35,704 bases of DNA from Lachnospiraceae bacterium (GTDB lineage Bacteria; Bacillota; Clostridia; Lachnospirales; Lachnospiraceae). The position numbers were made by a program, and so were the translations under genes. The stretch is from positions 1 to 35,704 of the forward strand of contig SVEK01000031.1 in NCBI GenBank assembly GCA_015057405.1, read 5' to 3'. Of the stretch, positions 25,343 through 33,752 are shown one piece after another. The notes beneath the pieces are model-generated. The model was not told where the DNA came from. It saw only the letters and a list, made by a program, of their open reading frames with translations, and searched no databases. Position 1 is the stretch's first letter. Each line of letters starts with the position of its first letter.

Positions 25343-25975
25343 ATGAAATGTAGTTCGTGTGGTTACAATTATGGAGATGATGCAAGATTCTGTCCTAATT
25401 GCGGGGTAGTTAATAATCCGGGACAACAGATGAATGATCAACAACAAGGATATTAGCAACCGGATTACCAGCAACAGGGATATCAGCAACAGGGATATCA
25501 GCAGCAGGGATACCAGCAGCAGGGATACCAGCAGCAAGGATATCAGCAGGGATACCAACAGGGCTATCAGCAGCAAGGGTTCCAGCAGGGTGCATACGGC
25601 AATGGTAATGGTTACAAGGCTCCTATTAAGAAAAGAGAGATTGTAATGTGTATTATTTTATCCATTATTACATGTGGAATATATGGTATTATCTGGTATA
25701 TTCAGATTGTAGACGATTTGAATACTGCAAGTGGTGATATGAATGGTCAGTCAGGTGGTATGGTATTTCTTTTGACACTTATCACATGTGGTATTTACGG
25801 ATGGTACTGGATGTATAAGGCAGGAGAGAAAGTTAGTGTGATTCGTCAGAGACAGGGACTTCCTGCTAACGATTCCAACGGAATATTGTATCTTGTTTTA
25901 GCTTTCTTCGGACTTGGAATTGTTTCATACTGTCTCATTCAGTCAGAACTTAACAATGTTGCTGCATATCAGTAA
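25343..25975 (+). pseudogene. Zinc-ribbon / QQGY repeat / DUF4234 membrane protein with an in-frame TAG
   Basis: One frame runs from the ATG at 25343 (AAGGAGG upstream) to the stop at 25975 and would give 210 residues, but codon 38 is TAG (25454-25456). Before it lies a zinc ribbon (C3-SS-C6, C17-PN-C20) and the first QQQGY unit. After it, still in frame, come nine more Gln-rich units and a DUF4234 domain with three membrane segments (CIILSIITCGIYGIIWY, MVFLLTLITCGIYGWYW, YLVLAFFGLGIVSY). The TAG sits where the repeat calls for CAG, so one C-to-T change explains it. As it stands the cell makes a 37-residue zinc ribbon. An ATG at 25646 could start the DUF4234 part but has a poor binding site and lies inside the first membrane segment. 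Recent nonsense mutation, sequencing error or readthrough are all possible. The promoter is intact. Confidence 0.85.
25439..25590 (+). repeat. 15-bp tandem repeat coding for QQQGY units
   Basis: About ten units of 12-15 bases of the type CAGCAGCAGGGATAC encode QQQGY or QQGY. Neighbouring units are nearly identical, as expected for a slippage-prone minisatellite. The first base of the second unit carries the change that makes TAG. Confidence 0.9.
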
Positions 25976-25983
25976 ATATAATT

Positions 25984-26409
25984 ATGAGTAGGGAACATAA
26001 CAGTTTTTTTCGTACATATGGGAGCCTGATAAAAATCCTTGTTTTGATGACAGTTATTATTGCTGTTACATACATTTCGGGGATAGGCTGTCCTATAAAG
26101 TTTTTTACAGGTATATCCTGCCCGGGTTGTGGTATGACCCGGGCAGTTAGTTGTTGTGCCAAATTTCAGTTTACAGATGCATTATATTATCATCCTCTTG
26201 TTGTATTACTTTTGCCGGGTGCTATTATGTTTTTCTTTTGGAAACGTATACCGGTGAAAGTTCGTAATATTTTGGGGATAATCATCATTATTATCTTTTT
26301 TGCAGTATATTTTCTTAGATTATTTGCAATTCCCGGAGATATTGTTACCGTAGATTTTAAGGACGGTTTATTATTCAAGTTATTCAATAATATAATTAAA
26401 GCGATATAA
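25984..26409 (+). CDS. DUF2752 family membrane protein
   Basis: A 141-residue protein with the family core GCPIKFFTGISCPGCGMTRA (Cys-rich loop near residues 35-54) followed by DALYYHPLVVLLLPG. Hydrophobic segments lie at about 16-34, 70-88 and 96-114. DUF2752 proteins have no established function but commonly sit next to DUF4234 or zinc-ribbon membrane genes in clostridia, as here. The ATG lies eight bases after the DUF4234 stop with no Shine-Dalgarno sequence, so translation probably depends on coupling to the upstream gene. Confidence 0.87.
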   Translation: MSREHNSFFRTYGSLIKILVLMTVIIAVTYISGIGCPIKFFTGISCPGCGMTRAVSCCAKFQFTDALYYHPLVVLLLPGAIMFFFWKRIPVKVRNILGIIIIIIFFAVYFLRLFAIPGDIVTVDFKDGLLFKLFNNIIKAI

Positions 26410-26535
26410 TAATCCTATTTAAGTTTGTTTTAAGGTTACTGTTATATGCTTAATTTGTTTCGTATGAAGAATAGGGCTTCAGACGAGATAAAATTATGCC
26501 GTCGGGCCTTGAAAGATATGAAAGGATTTGATGTT

Positions 26536-28650
26536 ATGAAAAAAAATAAGTTGATGGTTATTTCATTTATTTTTATGCTTGCAATGAGTATGTTGGGGAT
26601 AGGAGTATATACTTCTTCAAAGGCGAAGCATTACAAAATATCCCTCAAATCGGGAACTTATTCTGAAAAAGTATGTGTTACCGTAAAAGCAGATAAAGGA
26701 TATAAGGTGTATTATACAACCGGTAACAAACTTTCTCTTAAAAAAGTGATTAAATCAGGAAAAACTGCTTCATTTACATTTTCTAAGACAGGCAGTATCA
26801 GATTGTATGCTGTTAAGAATTCCACTAAAATGACAGCAAAGAAAATCAAAAAAATCAAAAAAACGAAAATGACTAAGTATACCTACAGAATAAAATTGAA
26901 TAAGAATACAGAAGATGATTCGTCAGACACAAACGATGACGTATCCGGTGATAGTGACGATATTGATATTATTGAAGGTGACGTGCAGGACAACGTCGGA
27001 GAAAATATTGTTGATAATCAGGATAATATTTCAGGAAACATAGGTGATGTCTCTGCAGATAGTCAAATTCCTAATCAGAATGAAAATCAAAATCCTAATC
27101 AAAATCAAAATTCAGATGCGAATGAAGAGGAGATTGTGACTGATATAGCTGACGTTGTATATGATGAAATTGATTACGATATTAGTGAAAGTGATGCGAT
27201 AAGCGTTGTGTTGCCTGCGAGTGCTCCGGAAGAAAAAATAATAACGGACAATTACGAGATTAGCAAGAAAAATAAGCTCACAATTACAAAACCCGGAAAA
27301 TATATTGTTTCGGCGGCAACGAACACAGTTACCGACGGGCTTATAGAAGTTGATTATCCTGATGAAAGTATAACCGGTATGGTGCATCTTATTTTGAAAG
27401 ATATGAGTATTACATCATCCAATAATACAAGTCCGGATTCTGATAAAGGTCTTATCACAATAAAAAGTAATGTTGAGAGAGCCGTTATTACGCTTGCTAA
27501 AGATAGTACTGTCAACCTTATTGATACAGGTGCGACCGGTATTGATGAAGAAGACAATACGTCAGTTACGTACACCGGCGGTATAATATGTAAGAAAACG
27601 CCCCTTACAATTAACGGGGAAGGAAATCTCTTAATATCGTCAGTTAACGGTAATGGTATAAAATGTACCGACACATTAAAATTGGTTGGTTGCAATATTA
27701 AGATAAACGGAGAAAATGAAAACGGATGCGGAAATAAAGGGATTGTTGCCAAGGAAAACATTGCTGTTAAAGATGCTGTACTTGATATAGTGTCAAAGGA
27801 TGATGCAGTGCATAGTAACGGTAATATACGAATAGACAGTGGTAACATAGAAATTGCAGCAGGCGATGACGGAATTCATGCTGACAGTAAAGTTGAAATT
27901 AATGGAGGAAATATTGCTGTTACAGAATCTTATGAAGGAATCGAGGGTGGAAGTATAACGATAAATGATGGAATAATAAGTATTGTAGCAAGTGATGATG
28001 GTATGAATTCGGCAGGTGGTAATGACGGAAGTGGTATGATGGGACCGGGAGGCACTGACCCATGGGGTTCAGGTGGTTTCGGTGGAGATTTCGGAGGAAG
28101 ACCTTCAAGGCCTTCAAAGGGTTCAGGTGAAGAAGTCATGCCGACGTTTGAACCTGACAATGATGCTATGCAGGATGCCATGGCACCGGAAAATTACGAT
28201 ATGACAACTGAGAGTGGTGAAGTCTGTGACTATCAAATTTTAATAAATGATGGTACAATAAATATTGACGCAGAAGGTGACGGAATTGATTCTAATGGGA
28301 ATCTGTTCTTTAAGGGTGGCACAGTCATAGTTAACGGTCCAACCAGAGGCGGTAACGGTGCAATTGATTGCGGCGACAGAGGTTGTGTATGTGAAGTGAC
28401 AGGAGGAACCCTTATTGCAGCCGGTGCTGCGGGAATGGATATTACACCGCAAAGTACTACCCAGCAGGTAATAAATGTAAGGCTTTCATCTGCTCAAAGT
28501 GCAGGTACAAAAGTTGCAATTAAAGACAAGGATGGCAATATAGTTATGGAAGCCTGTCCTGAAAAATCATTTCAATCTGTAGTTATGTCAAGTAGTGACC
28601 TTGTAATTGGGGAAACGTACACGTACGTATACGGAAAGGAAATAAATTGA
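26536..28650 (+). CDS. Secreted carbohydrate-binding beta-helix protein, Cthe_2159-like
   Basis: A 704-residue exported protein. Residues 1-30 are a signal peptide. About 32-122 form a chitobiase/hexosaminidase C-terminal-like beta domain rich in lysine (KISLKSGTYSEKVCVTV, YKVYYTTG, GSIRLYAVK). About 123-230 are an acidic Asn/Asp/Gln-rich linker. About 235-700 form a right-handed beta-helix with repeats such as AAGDDGIHADSKVEINGG, YEGIEGGSITINDG and SDDGMNSAGG, the pattern of Clostridium thermocellum Cthe_2159, which binds acidic plant polysaccharide such as polygalacturonate. A Gly/Pro-rich loop interrupts the helix at about 495-530. The ATG at 26536 is chosen because a signal peptide starts there and AAAGGA lies nine bases upstream; an ATG at 26446 adds 30 residues without homology. 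The stop overlaps the next start. Confidence 0.87.
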   Translation: MKKNKLMVISFIFMLAMSMLGIGVYTSSKAKHYKISLKSGTYSEKVCVTVKADKGYKVYYTTGNKLSLKKVIKSGKTASFTFSKTGSIRLYAVKNSTKMTAKKIKKIKKTKMTKYTYRIKLNKNTEDDSSDTNDDVSGDSDDIDIIEGDVQDNVGENIVDNQDNISGNIGDVSADSQIPNQNENQNPNQNQNSDANEEEIVTDIADVVYDEIDYDISESDAISVVLPASAPEEKIITDNYEISKKNKLTITKPGKYIVSAATNTVTDGLIEVDYPDESITGMVHLILKDMSITSSNNTSPDSDKGLITIKSNVERAVITLAKDSTVNLIDTGATGIDEEDNTSVTYTGGIICKKTPLTINGEGNLLISSVNGNGIKCTDTLKLVGCNIKINGENENGCGNKGIVAKENIAVKDAVLDIVSKDDAVHSNGNIRIDSGNIEIAAGDDGIHADSKVEINGGNIAVTESYEGIEGGSITINDGIISIVASDDGMNSAGGNDGSGMMGPGGTDPWGSGGFGGDFGGRPSRPSKGSGEEVMPTFEPDNDAMQDAMAPENYDMTTESGEVCDYQILINDGTINIDAEGDGIDSNGNLFFKGGTVIVNGPTRGGNGAIDCGDRGCVCEVTGGTLIAAGAAGMDITPQSTTQQVINVRLSSAQSAGTKVAIKDKDGNIVMEACPEKSFQSVVMSSSDLVIGETYTYVYGKEIN

Positions 28651-29324
28651 GATTATTATACGCAGAAAATGAAATAAGCATGTCCGAAGCAGTTGTGGAC
28701 ATACTTGTTTATCACAATTATTATGTGGATGCAGTTTATACCGGAACAGAAGCTTATGAATATGCCATGGCATCAGAATACGACGGAATAATTCTGGATA
28801 TTATGATGCCCGGCATGAGTGGGCTTCAGGTTTTGGAACGTATTAGAAAAGAAGGCAATCAGACTCCGGTATTGCTTCTTACTGCCAAGACGGAGATAGA
28901 AGACAGAATTCGTGGCCTTGATATGGGAGCTGATGATTATCTGCCTAAACCATTTGCTATGGGAGAACTATTGGCAAGAGTACGGGCAATGCTCAGAAGG
29001 AAAGATAACTTTACTCCGGATATATTAGAATGTGGTGACATAACACTAAATATGCAGAGCTATCAGCTGTGCTGCGGTGAAAAAAATGTCACACTTCCTA
29101 AGATAGAATATCAGCTTATGGAACTGTTTATGTTAAATGTAGGAATATATATTTCTACGGAAGATTTATTTGTGAAAGTATGGGGATATGATTCCGATTC
29201 AGAATTAGGAGTTGTATGGGTATACATTTCGTATTTACGTAAACGATTACAGACTCTCGGTACAAAGGTTTCCATCCGGGCAAAACGCAATGTGGGCTAT
29301 ACACTGGAGGTTATGGATGATTAA
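28647..29324 (+). CDS. OmpR/PhoB family response regulator
   Basis: A 225-residue two-component regulator. The receiver domain (1-115) has the acidic pocket E7/E9 (YAENE, where Asp is usual), phospho-acceptor D51 (IILDIMMPG), Thr in LLLTAKT and Lys in YLPKPF. The winged-helix domain (about 128-222) ends in VWVYISYLRKRL and VRGVGY-like NVGYTLEV. The start is TTG at 28647; this TTG shares bases with the TGA of the carbohydrate-binding protein gene (TTGA, four-base overlap), with AAAGGA upstream. The gene also overlaps the kinase start by eight bases. The arrangement means adhesin, regulator and kinase are made from one message. Confidence 0.94.
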   Translation: MRLLYAENEISMSEAVVDILVYHNYYVDAVYTGTEAYEYAMASEYDGIILDIMMPGMSGLQVLERIRKEGNQTPVLLLTAKTEIEDRIRGLDMGADDYLPKPFAMGELLARVRAMLRRKDNFTPDILECGDITLNMQSYQLCCGEKNVTLPKIEYQLMELFMLNVGIYISTEDLFVKVWGYDSDSELGVVWVYISYLRKRLQTLGTKVSIRAKRNVGYTLEVMDD

Positions 29325-30672
29325 GACACTTCACAAAAAGTTTGTTGTGACAGCCATGATGGCGATAACGATATTGATGGTAATATTACTTGGAATAATC
29401 AATATTGCCAATGTTTGTATGCTTAAAAATGAAACTTCAAAAAATTTGTCTATTATTGCTGATTCAAAAAATAATAAAATACCACCCGGAGTCATGAACG
29501 GTGATAGGAATAAACCGGAAAAAAGAGTGGGCCCTGACGATAAATCAATTACCGGCAGACAACCCGGAGAATTCAAACCAAAAGATGAACGGGATAAGAT
29601 GTTTTCATTAAACTATTTTGTAGTGCATATGAATTCGGAAGGTCAGGTTACTGAGGCAGAAGTGGACCATATGCCGTCAATGGATATGGTGACTGCGAAA
29701 GACCTGGCATTAGAAGAATATGATAATAAAATATTTTGGTTTGTTGACGAAGAAATTGAAAAAATAGATGATGAAAATAACATTCAGGGTAATACTTCAA
29801 TAGTTTACAGAAATTCTGTGGGAAAATACAGGTATGAAAGCCGGACAACCGAGTCAGAAACAATTATTGTATTTTTGGATACGACAGACGAAGTTCTCTC
29901 CTCGCTACGGGTTCTTTTGGTATCAATAGTAGCTGGCATGGTTGCATGGCTTTTTATGCTTGTAATTGTTGTGTTCCTGTCAAAAAAAGCTATCCGACCG
30001 ATTGCCGAGAATATGGAAAAACAAAAACAATTTATTACTAATGCGGGACATGAAATTAAAACTCCTTTGTCAATTATTATGTCTAATACAGACGCAATGG
30101 AGCTTATTAATGGTGAGAATAAATGGAGCAAAAACATAAGGGAGCAGACAGTAAGACTTGACGGATTGATGAAGCATCTTTTGTCTCTTGCAAGATATGA
30201 TGAAGGCGGCGTGAAAGCGGTGCCTGTTTGGTTTTCTTTAGATGAACTTGTAAAAGACTGTATTGGAAGTTTTACAGAGCTTATGGCTGAAAAAGGTATA
30301 GAAACAACTTTAGATATTCAGCCTGACGTTAGTATTAATGCTGATAAGCAGCAAATAGCAGAGTTGCTGTGTATTTTGCTGGACAATGCCGCCAAATATA
30401 CCGATAAAAATGGTAGTGTGGAAGTTAGCCTAAAAAGAGAGAACAAGAAAAGCAGACTTGTAATAAGTAATAGCTGTGATATGCTTCCGACTGTCAGTTC
30501 AGACAAACTATTTGACAGGTTCTATCGTGAGGATAAAGCACGAACCCAGAAAAATGGCGGATACGGAATTGGTCTGTCCATTGCCCAATCAATTGTCGAA
30601 GTAAACGGTGGAGATATCAAGGCAGAATATGGTGATGACAAAATCTCGTTTATAGTTATATTGTATTCATAG
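29317..30672 (+). CDS. Sensor histidine kinase
   Basis: A 451-residue membrane kinase. Membrane segments lie at about 10-34 and 198-221, enclosing an extracytoplasmic sensor of about 160 residues with a charged, low-complexity start. The HisKA motif is AGHEIKTPLS with H245; the ATPase domain has N357 (LLDNAAKYTDKNG), a weakly conserved G1 region (SNSCDMLP instead of DxGxG), FDRFYREDKART and the G2 box GGYGIGLSIA. It presumably phosphorylates the overlapping OmpR-type regulator. ATG at 29317 overlaps the regulator's 3' end; an in-frame upstream ATG at 29212 lies inside that gene. The ligand is unknown; the adjacent polysaccharide-binding gene suggests a surface or carbohydrate cue. Confidence 0.94.
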   Translation: MIKTLHKKFVVTAMMAITILMVILLGIINIANVCMLKNETSKNLSIIADSKNNKIPPGVMNGDRNKPEKRVGPDDKSITGRQPGEFKPKDERDKMFSLNYFVVHMNSEGQVTEAEVDHMPSMDMVTAKDLALEEYDNKIFWFVDEEIEKIDDENNIQGNTSIVYRNSVGKYRYESRTTESETIIVFLDTTDEVLSSLRVLLVSIVAGMVAWLFMLVIVVFLSKKAIRPIAENMEKQKQFITNAGHEIKTPLSIIMSNTDAMELINGENKWSKNIREQTVRLDGLMKHLLSLARYDEGGVKAVPVWFSLDELVKDCIGSFTELMAEKGIETTLDIQPDVSINADKQQIAELLCILLDNAAKYTDKNGSVEVSLKRENKKSRLVISNSCDMLPTVSSDKLFDRFYREDKARTQKNGGYGIGLSIAQSIVEVNGGDIKAEYGDDKISFIVILYS

Positions 30673-30696
30673 TAATATGAGTATTGAGGGGTTGGT

Positions 30697-31479
30697 ATGA
30701 TGGTAAAGAATTATATTTTGTTAAATTATGGGAGAGTATATAATCCTTATCAGTGGTTTTATAACCCGTCTTATGTTGTTAACAGAATCTATTATATAGT
30801 GAGTGGGACGGCGTGTTATAAGGATAAAACTATTCTTAAACCCGGGAATGTGTATGTTTTTAACGCAATACCGGATTTTAGGGTAAGTCAGTCAGAAGAG
30901 GATCCTGTGGACCATATCTTTTTTGATTTTCAGACATATGGAAAACTTGTTGATGGAGAGTTACTTGAAATTGGTGTGGATACCAGTCAAAGGTTAAAGC
31001 ACATTATAGAGGCTATTGCATGTGATTTTAAGAATGAGACGTGTGGTCCGGAGATTGCTAAGAATTATCTTGAGATAATCATGTATTATTTACAGGATAG
31101 GCTTATAGCTGACAACAATTATTCTGAAGTGACCACAAATGCCTTGAAGATAATACATAATACTCCTATAGAGACTCTTTCTGTTAACACGCTTGCAGAA
31201 GGTGTTAACAGAAATGTCAATCATATAATCAGATGTTTTAAAAAAGATATCGGAATGACACCACACAAGTATATTGCAATTTTAAAGACTAATCTTGCAA
31301 TATCCTACATCGGGCATGGGGATAATGCATCTGAGGTGGCATACCGGCTTGGATTCGGTTCCCTGTCTTCATTTTCATATTTTTTCAAACAGGCCACCGG
31401 TAAAAATTATTCTGAGTATAAAGATAGTGTTATTAGCGCCCAATATGAAGACGGTCGTTTTTTTGGCGGAAATGTCTAA
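30697..31479 (+). CDS. AraC family transcriptional regulator
   Basis: A 260-residue regulator. The N-terminal part (about 1-140) is a cupin-like sensing domain (YYIVSGTACYKDKTILKPGNVYVF). The C-terminal part (about 150-250) has the two helix-turn-helix units of AraC/XylS: VNTLAEGVNRNVNHIIRCFKKDIGMTPHKYI and ASEVAYRLGFGSLSSFSYFFKQATGKNYSEY. Such proteins often control sugar-use genes. GAGGGG precedes the ATG; it begins 24 bases after the kinase stop and could belong to the same transcript. Its stop overlaps that of thiD by four bases on the opposite strand. Confidence 0.92.
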   Translation: MMVKNYILLNYGRVYNPYQWFYNPSYVVNRIYYIVSGTACYKDKTILKPGNVYVFNAIPDFRVSQSEEDPVDHIFFDFQTYGKLVDGELLEIGVDTSQRLKHIIEAIACDFKNETCGPEIAKNYLEIIMYYLQDRLIADNNYSEVTTNALKIIHNTPIETLSVNTLAEGVNRNVNHIIRCFKKDIGMTPHKYIAILKTNLAISYIGHGDNASEVAYRLGFGSLSSFSYFFKQATGKNYSEYKDSVISAQYEDGRFFGGNV

Positions 31480-32270
31480 TAATCACAATTTATCTTAAAT
31501 GCGTGATTCATAGGACCGCTTCCTTTTCCCAAATCAAGCATTGCATTTAATGCGCCGGAAATATAATCTTTGGCGTGCAATACAGAATCTTCAAGGGTTT
31601 GACCTTTGGCAAGATTGGACGCAATTGCAGATGAAAGTGTACATCCTGTTCCGTGGGTGTTAGGATTGTTAATGCGTTTCCCGTAAAACCATTTTTGCAT
31701 GCCGTCTCTTGTACTGAGAAGATCGTTGGCATCGTTTACCTGATGTCCTCCCTTTAATAACACATTACAGCCATATGTGTTACATATATGTTCGGCTGCT
31801 TTTATCATATCATTTTCTGATTCAATTGATAAACCTGATATAACCTCAGCTTCAGGGATATTAGGGGTAATGATAGTTGCAAGGGGAAGCAGTTCATTTT
31901 TTAATGTAGTTACTGCGTCTTCGCTTATTAATCTGGCACCGCTTGTTGCAACCATAACCGGATCAATAACTATATTACCTGCATTGTACTGACGTAGCTT
32001 ACGTGCAATGACTTTGATAAGTTCAACGGAAGCAACCATTCCGGTTTTTATGGCATCCGGGTATATATCAGTAAAAACAGCATCCAGCTGAGCTTCTAAA
32101 AATGCAGGAGTAACTTCTACGATGTCTGTTACCCCGGTTGTGTTCTGAGCTGTGAGAGCTGTTATTGCACTCATGGCATATACGCCGTTAGCTGTCATTG
32201 TTTTAATGTCAGCCTGAATTCCGGCACCCCCGCCGGAATCACTTCCTGCAATTGTTAGTGCTGTTTTCAT
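31476..32270 (-). CDS. thiD: Hydroxymethylpyrimidine / phosphomethylpyrimidine kinase
   Basis: A 264-residue ribokinase-fold enzyme that phosphorylates HMP and HMP-P to HMP-PP for thiamine synthesis. The start IAGSDSGGGAGIQADIKT, the MVATSGARL segment, VLLKGGH and the anion-hole motif GTGCTLSSAIA are all typical. AAGGAG lies upstream of the ATG. It follows thiE by 87 bases in the same direction. Confidence 0.96.
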   Translation of the reverse strand: MKTALTIAGSDSGGGAGIQADIKTMTANGVYAMSAITALTAQNTTGVTDIVEVTPAFLEAQLDAVFTDIYPDAIKTGMVASVELIKVIARKLRQYNAGNIVIDPVMVATSGARLISEDAVTTLKNELLPLATIITPNIPEAEVISGLSIESENDMIKAAEHICNTYGCNVLLKGGHQVNDANDLLSTRDGMQKWFYGKRINNPNTHGTGCTLSSAIASNLAKGQTLEDSVLHAKDYISGALNAMLDLGKGSGPMNHAFKINCDY

Positions 32271-32357
32271 AATATAAATTCTCCTTTTTGGGCTTAATTG
32301 ATTAATTGTTAGGCTTACATTATGTTTGGTTAGTGCTATTATTAATATAATATTGTC

Positions 32358-32990
32358 TTATGATATAAAAGTCAGTAGTTTATCTTTTATCTGTCCGGTA
32401 GTCTTAGTTATGTCAGAGGCACCAAATATTCCGCTTACAAAGCAGGCTCCTGCAAGGGGTGTTCCTTTAAGGTTTTCCACGTTATCAATATTAATGCCGC
32501 CAATTGCAACTACCGGAATATCAACATGGTTGCAAATGTCAGTAAATAATTCTAGGGACATAGGTTTTGCATCCGCCTTGGTTGTTGTTCCGAATACTGC
32601 ACCGCTTCCAAGATAATCGGCTCCGGCAAGTTCTGCCTCTTTAGCCTGTTCAAGAGTTTTTGCAGTGGCACCCACTATTTTATCTGAGCCAAGTATACTT
32701 CGAGCCTGTGAAACAGCCATGTCACTTTGTCCCACATGAACACCGTCAGCCTGTATCTCTTTTGCAAGGATAACATCATCATTGATTATAAAGGGAACAT
32801 TGTACCAGTTGCATACTTCTTTAACTTTTATAGCCAGTGCCTTAAGTTCATCTCCCTTAAGACTCTTTTCTCGAAGTTGAACAATAGTTGCTCCTCCAAG
32901 TATAGCTTCTCTGACCGCTTCTTCAAGGGGCTTTTTATGTAAAAATGAACGGTCTGTAATTGCATATAGGATTAAATCATTAGGGGTCAT
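32358..32990 (-). CDS. thiE: Thiamine phosphate synthase
   Basis: A 210-residue TIM-barrel enzyme that couples HMP-PP and thiazole phosphate to thiamine phosphate. Motifs include TIVQLREK, PFIINDDV, ADGVHVGQSD, IVGATAKT (pyrophosphate site), GAVFGTTTK and VVAIGGIN. AGGAGG precedes the ATG by 11 bases. With thiD it covers pyrimidine activation and the joining step; thiM or thiazole synthesis genes are not in the window. No TPP riboswitch (CTGAGA, or ACCTGATC-type core) was found in the leader. Confidence 0.96.
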   Translation of the reverse strand: MTPNDLILYAITDRSFLHKKPLEEAVREAILGGATIVQLREKSLKGDELKALAIKVKEVCNWYNVPFIINDDVILAKEIQADGVHVGQSDMAVSQARSILGSDKIVGATAKTLEQAKEAELAGADYLGSGAVFGTTTKADAKPMSLELFTDICNHVDIPVVAIGGINIDNVENLKGTPLAGACFVSGIFGASDITKTTGQIKDKLLTFIS

Positions 32991-33087
32991 GGTGTTATGT
33001 TACCTCCTGTCCGGGTGTGTCTTATTTAGTGTCTTATTTAATTTCATAGGAAATTATTTCTTAGTTATAATGTTTAATTCACTGAGG

Positions 33088-33116
33088 AGTATAACATAAT
33101 TAACCGGGAGTGAAAA
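33088..33116 (-). promoter_or_regulatory. Possible promoter for thiE-thiD
   Basis: On the minus strand TTTTCA (33116-33111), 17-base spacer, TATACT (33093-33088), giving a leader of about 90 bases. The leader contains a 12-base tandem duplication (33017-33028 and 33029-33040). Confidence 0.4.
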
Positions 33117-33213
33117 GGGGAGAGGGTTAGGATAAATATATGATAATCTTTACTGAAAATGAATTGCTGCAGGACAGTAAAATTCTGATTTTGTTATAAT
33201 TAATGCAGTTTAT

Positions 33214-33339
33214 ATGGTGGCGGTTGTTGTTTATTTACTGGGAGTGGCGTTCATTGTATGTATCATGAGGGGTGTTGATACGGAGAAACTTATAAAAAAT
33301 ATCGTTCAGGTTCTGAACGACATAAATAGTTTAAATTAA
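33214..33339 (+). CDS. Candidate 41-residue single-pass membrane peptide
   Basis: An ATG at 33214 opens a 41-codon frame with a hydrophobic N-terminus (MVAVVVYLLGVAFIVCIM) and a charged, amphipathic tail (RGVDTEKLIKNIVQVLNDIN). An extended -10 box TGTTATAAT ends at 33200, which would place the transcript start a few bases before the ATG; there is no Shine-Dalgarno sequence, so translation would be nearly leaderless. Its stop overlaps the padR stop by four bases. The padR terminator lies in its 3' part. The shape resembles small type I toxin or regulatory membrane peptides, but no family is recognised. It could be chance. Confidence 0.35.
   Translation: MVAVVVYLLGVAFIVCIMRGVDTEKLIKNIVQVLNDINSLN
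33294..33320 (-). terminator. Rho-independent terminator of the padR unit
   Basis: On the minus strand the stem TCGTTCAG/CTGAACGA (33320-33313 with 33309-33302) has a three-base loop and is followed by TATTTTTT (33301-33294). It lies 16 bases past the padR stop. Confidence 0.8.
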
Positions 33340-33689
33340 ATAGTTTCGTTTTCCGGATTTGCTGCGGAATGTAGAACTTTATTAACCCCCTCTGATATTC
33401 TGAAATAATCTTTAGATAATGCATCTAAGTATTCCTCACCTAAAGGTTCAAGGTGATAATATATTCTTGTACGTTTCCTTCCTACAAGAATTGAATACTC
33501 TGTTACCATATTTTCTTTTTCAAACTTATAAAGAACAGTATATATTGAATTAAGAGAGAGTTCTAATAAACCCTCTGAATAGTTCAAGATATCCTTTGAT
33601 ATTTCATATGCATAAGTGTCTTTTTGTTTTAAAAGAGAAAGAACCAATAAGTCAAGGGTTCCACTAATAAGATTACTTGTATATGCCAT
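33336..33689 (-). CDS. PadR family transcriptional regulator
   Basis: A 117-residue winged-helix repressor of the short PadR type: GTLDLLVLSLLKQKDTYAYEIS, LELSLNSIYTVLYKFEKENMVTEY, and the wing RKRTRIYYHLEPLGEEYL. PadR proteins usually respond to a ligand and control neighbouring membrane or transport genes. AAAGGTGA precedes the ATG closely. It is the last gene of a three-gene minus-strand unit ending in a terminator and probably controls this unit and/or the divergent one. Confidence 0.93.
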   Translation of the reverse strand: MAYTSNLISGTLDLLVLSLLKQKDTYAYEISKDILNYSEGLLELSLNSIYTVLYKFEKENMVTEYSILVGRKRTRIYYHLEPLGEEYLDALSKDYFRISEGVNKVLHSAANPENETI

Positions 33690-33752
33690 ATTTCACCTTT
33701 ATTTTTTGTATTTGCCTGATTATATATTGCCTAGTTAATAGTATAAAACAAT

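Noticed and set aside
25439..25590. Reading frame at 25434-25646 in another frame through the QQGY repeat
   Set aside because: It encodes only a low-complexity Ser/Arg/Asp repeat and is the shadow of the zinc-ribbon/DUF4234 frame.
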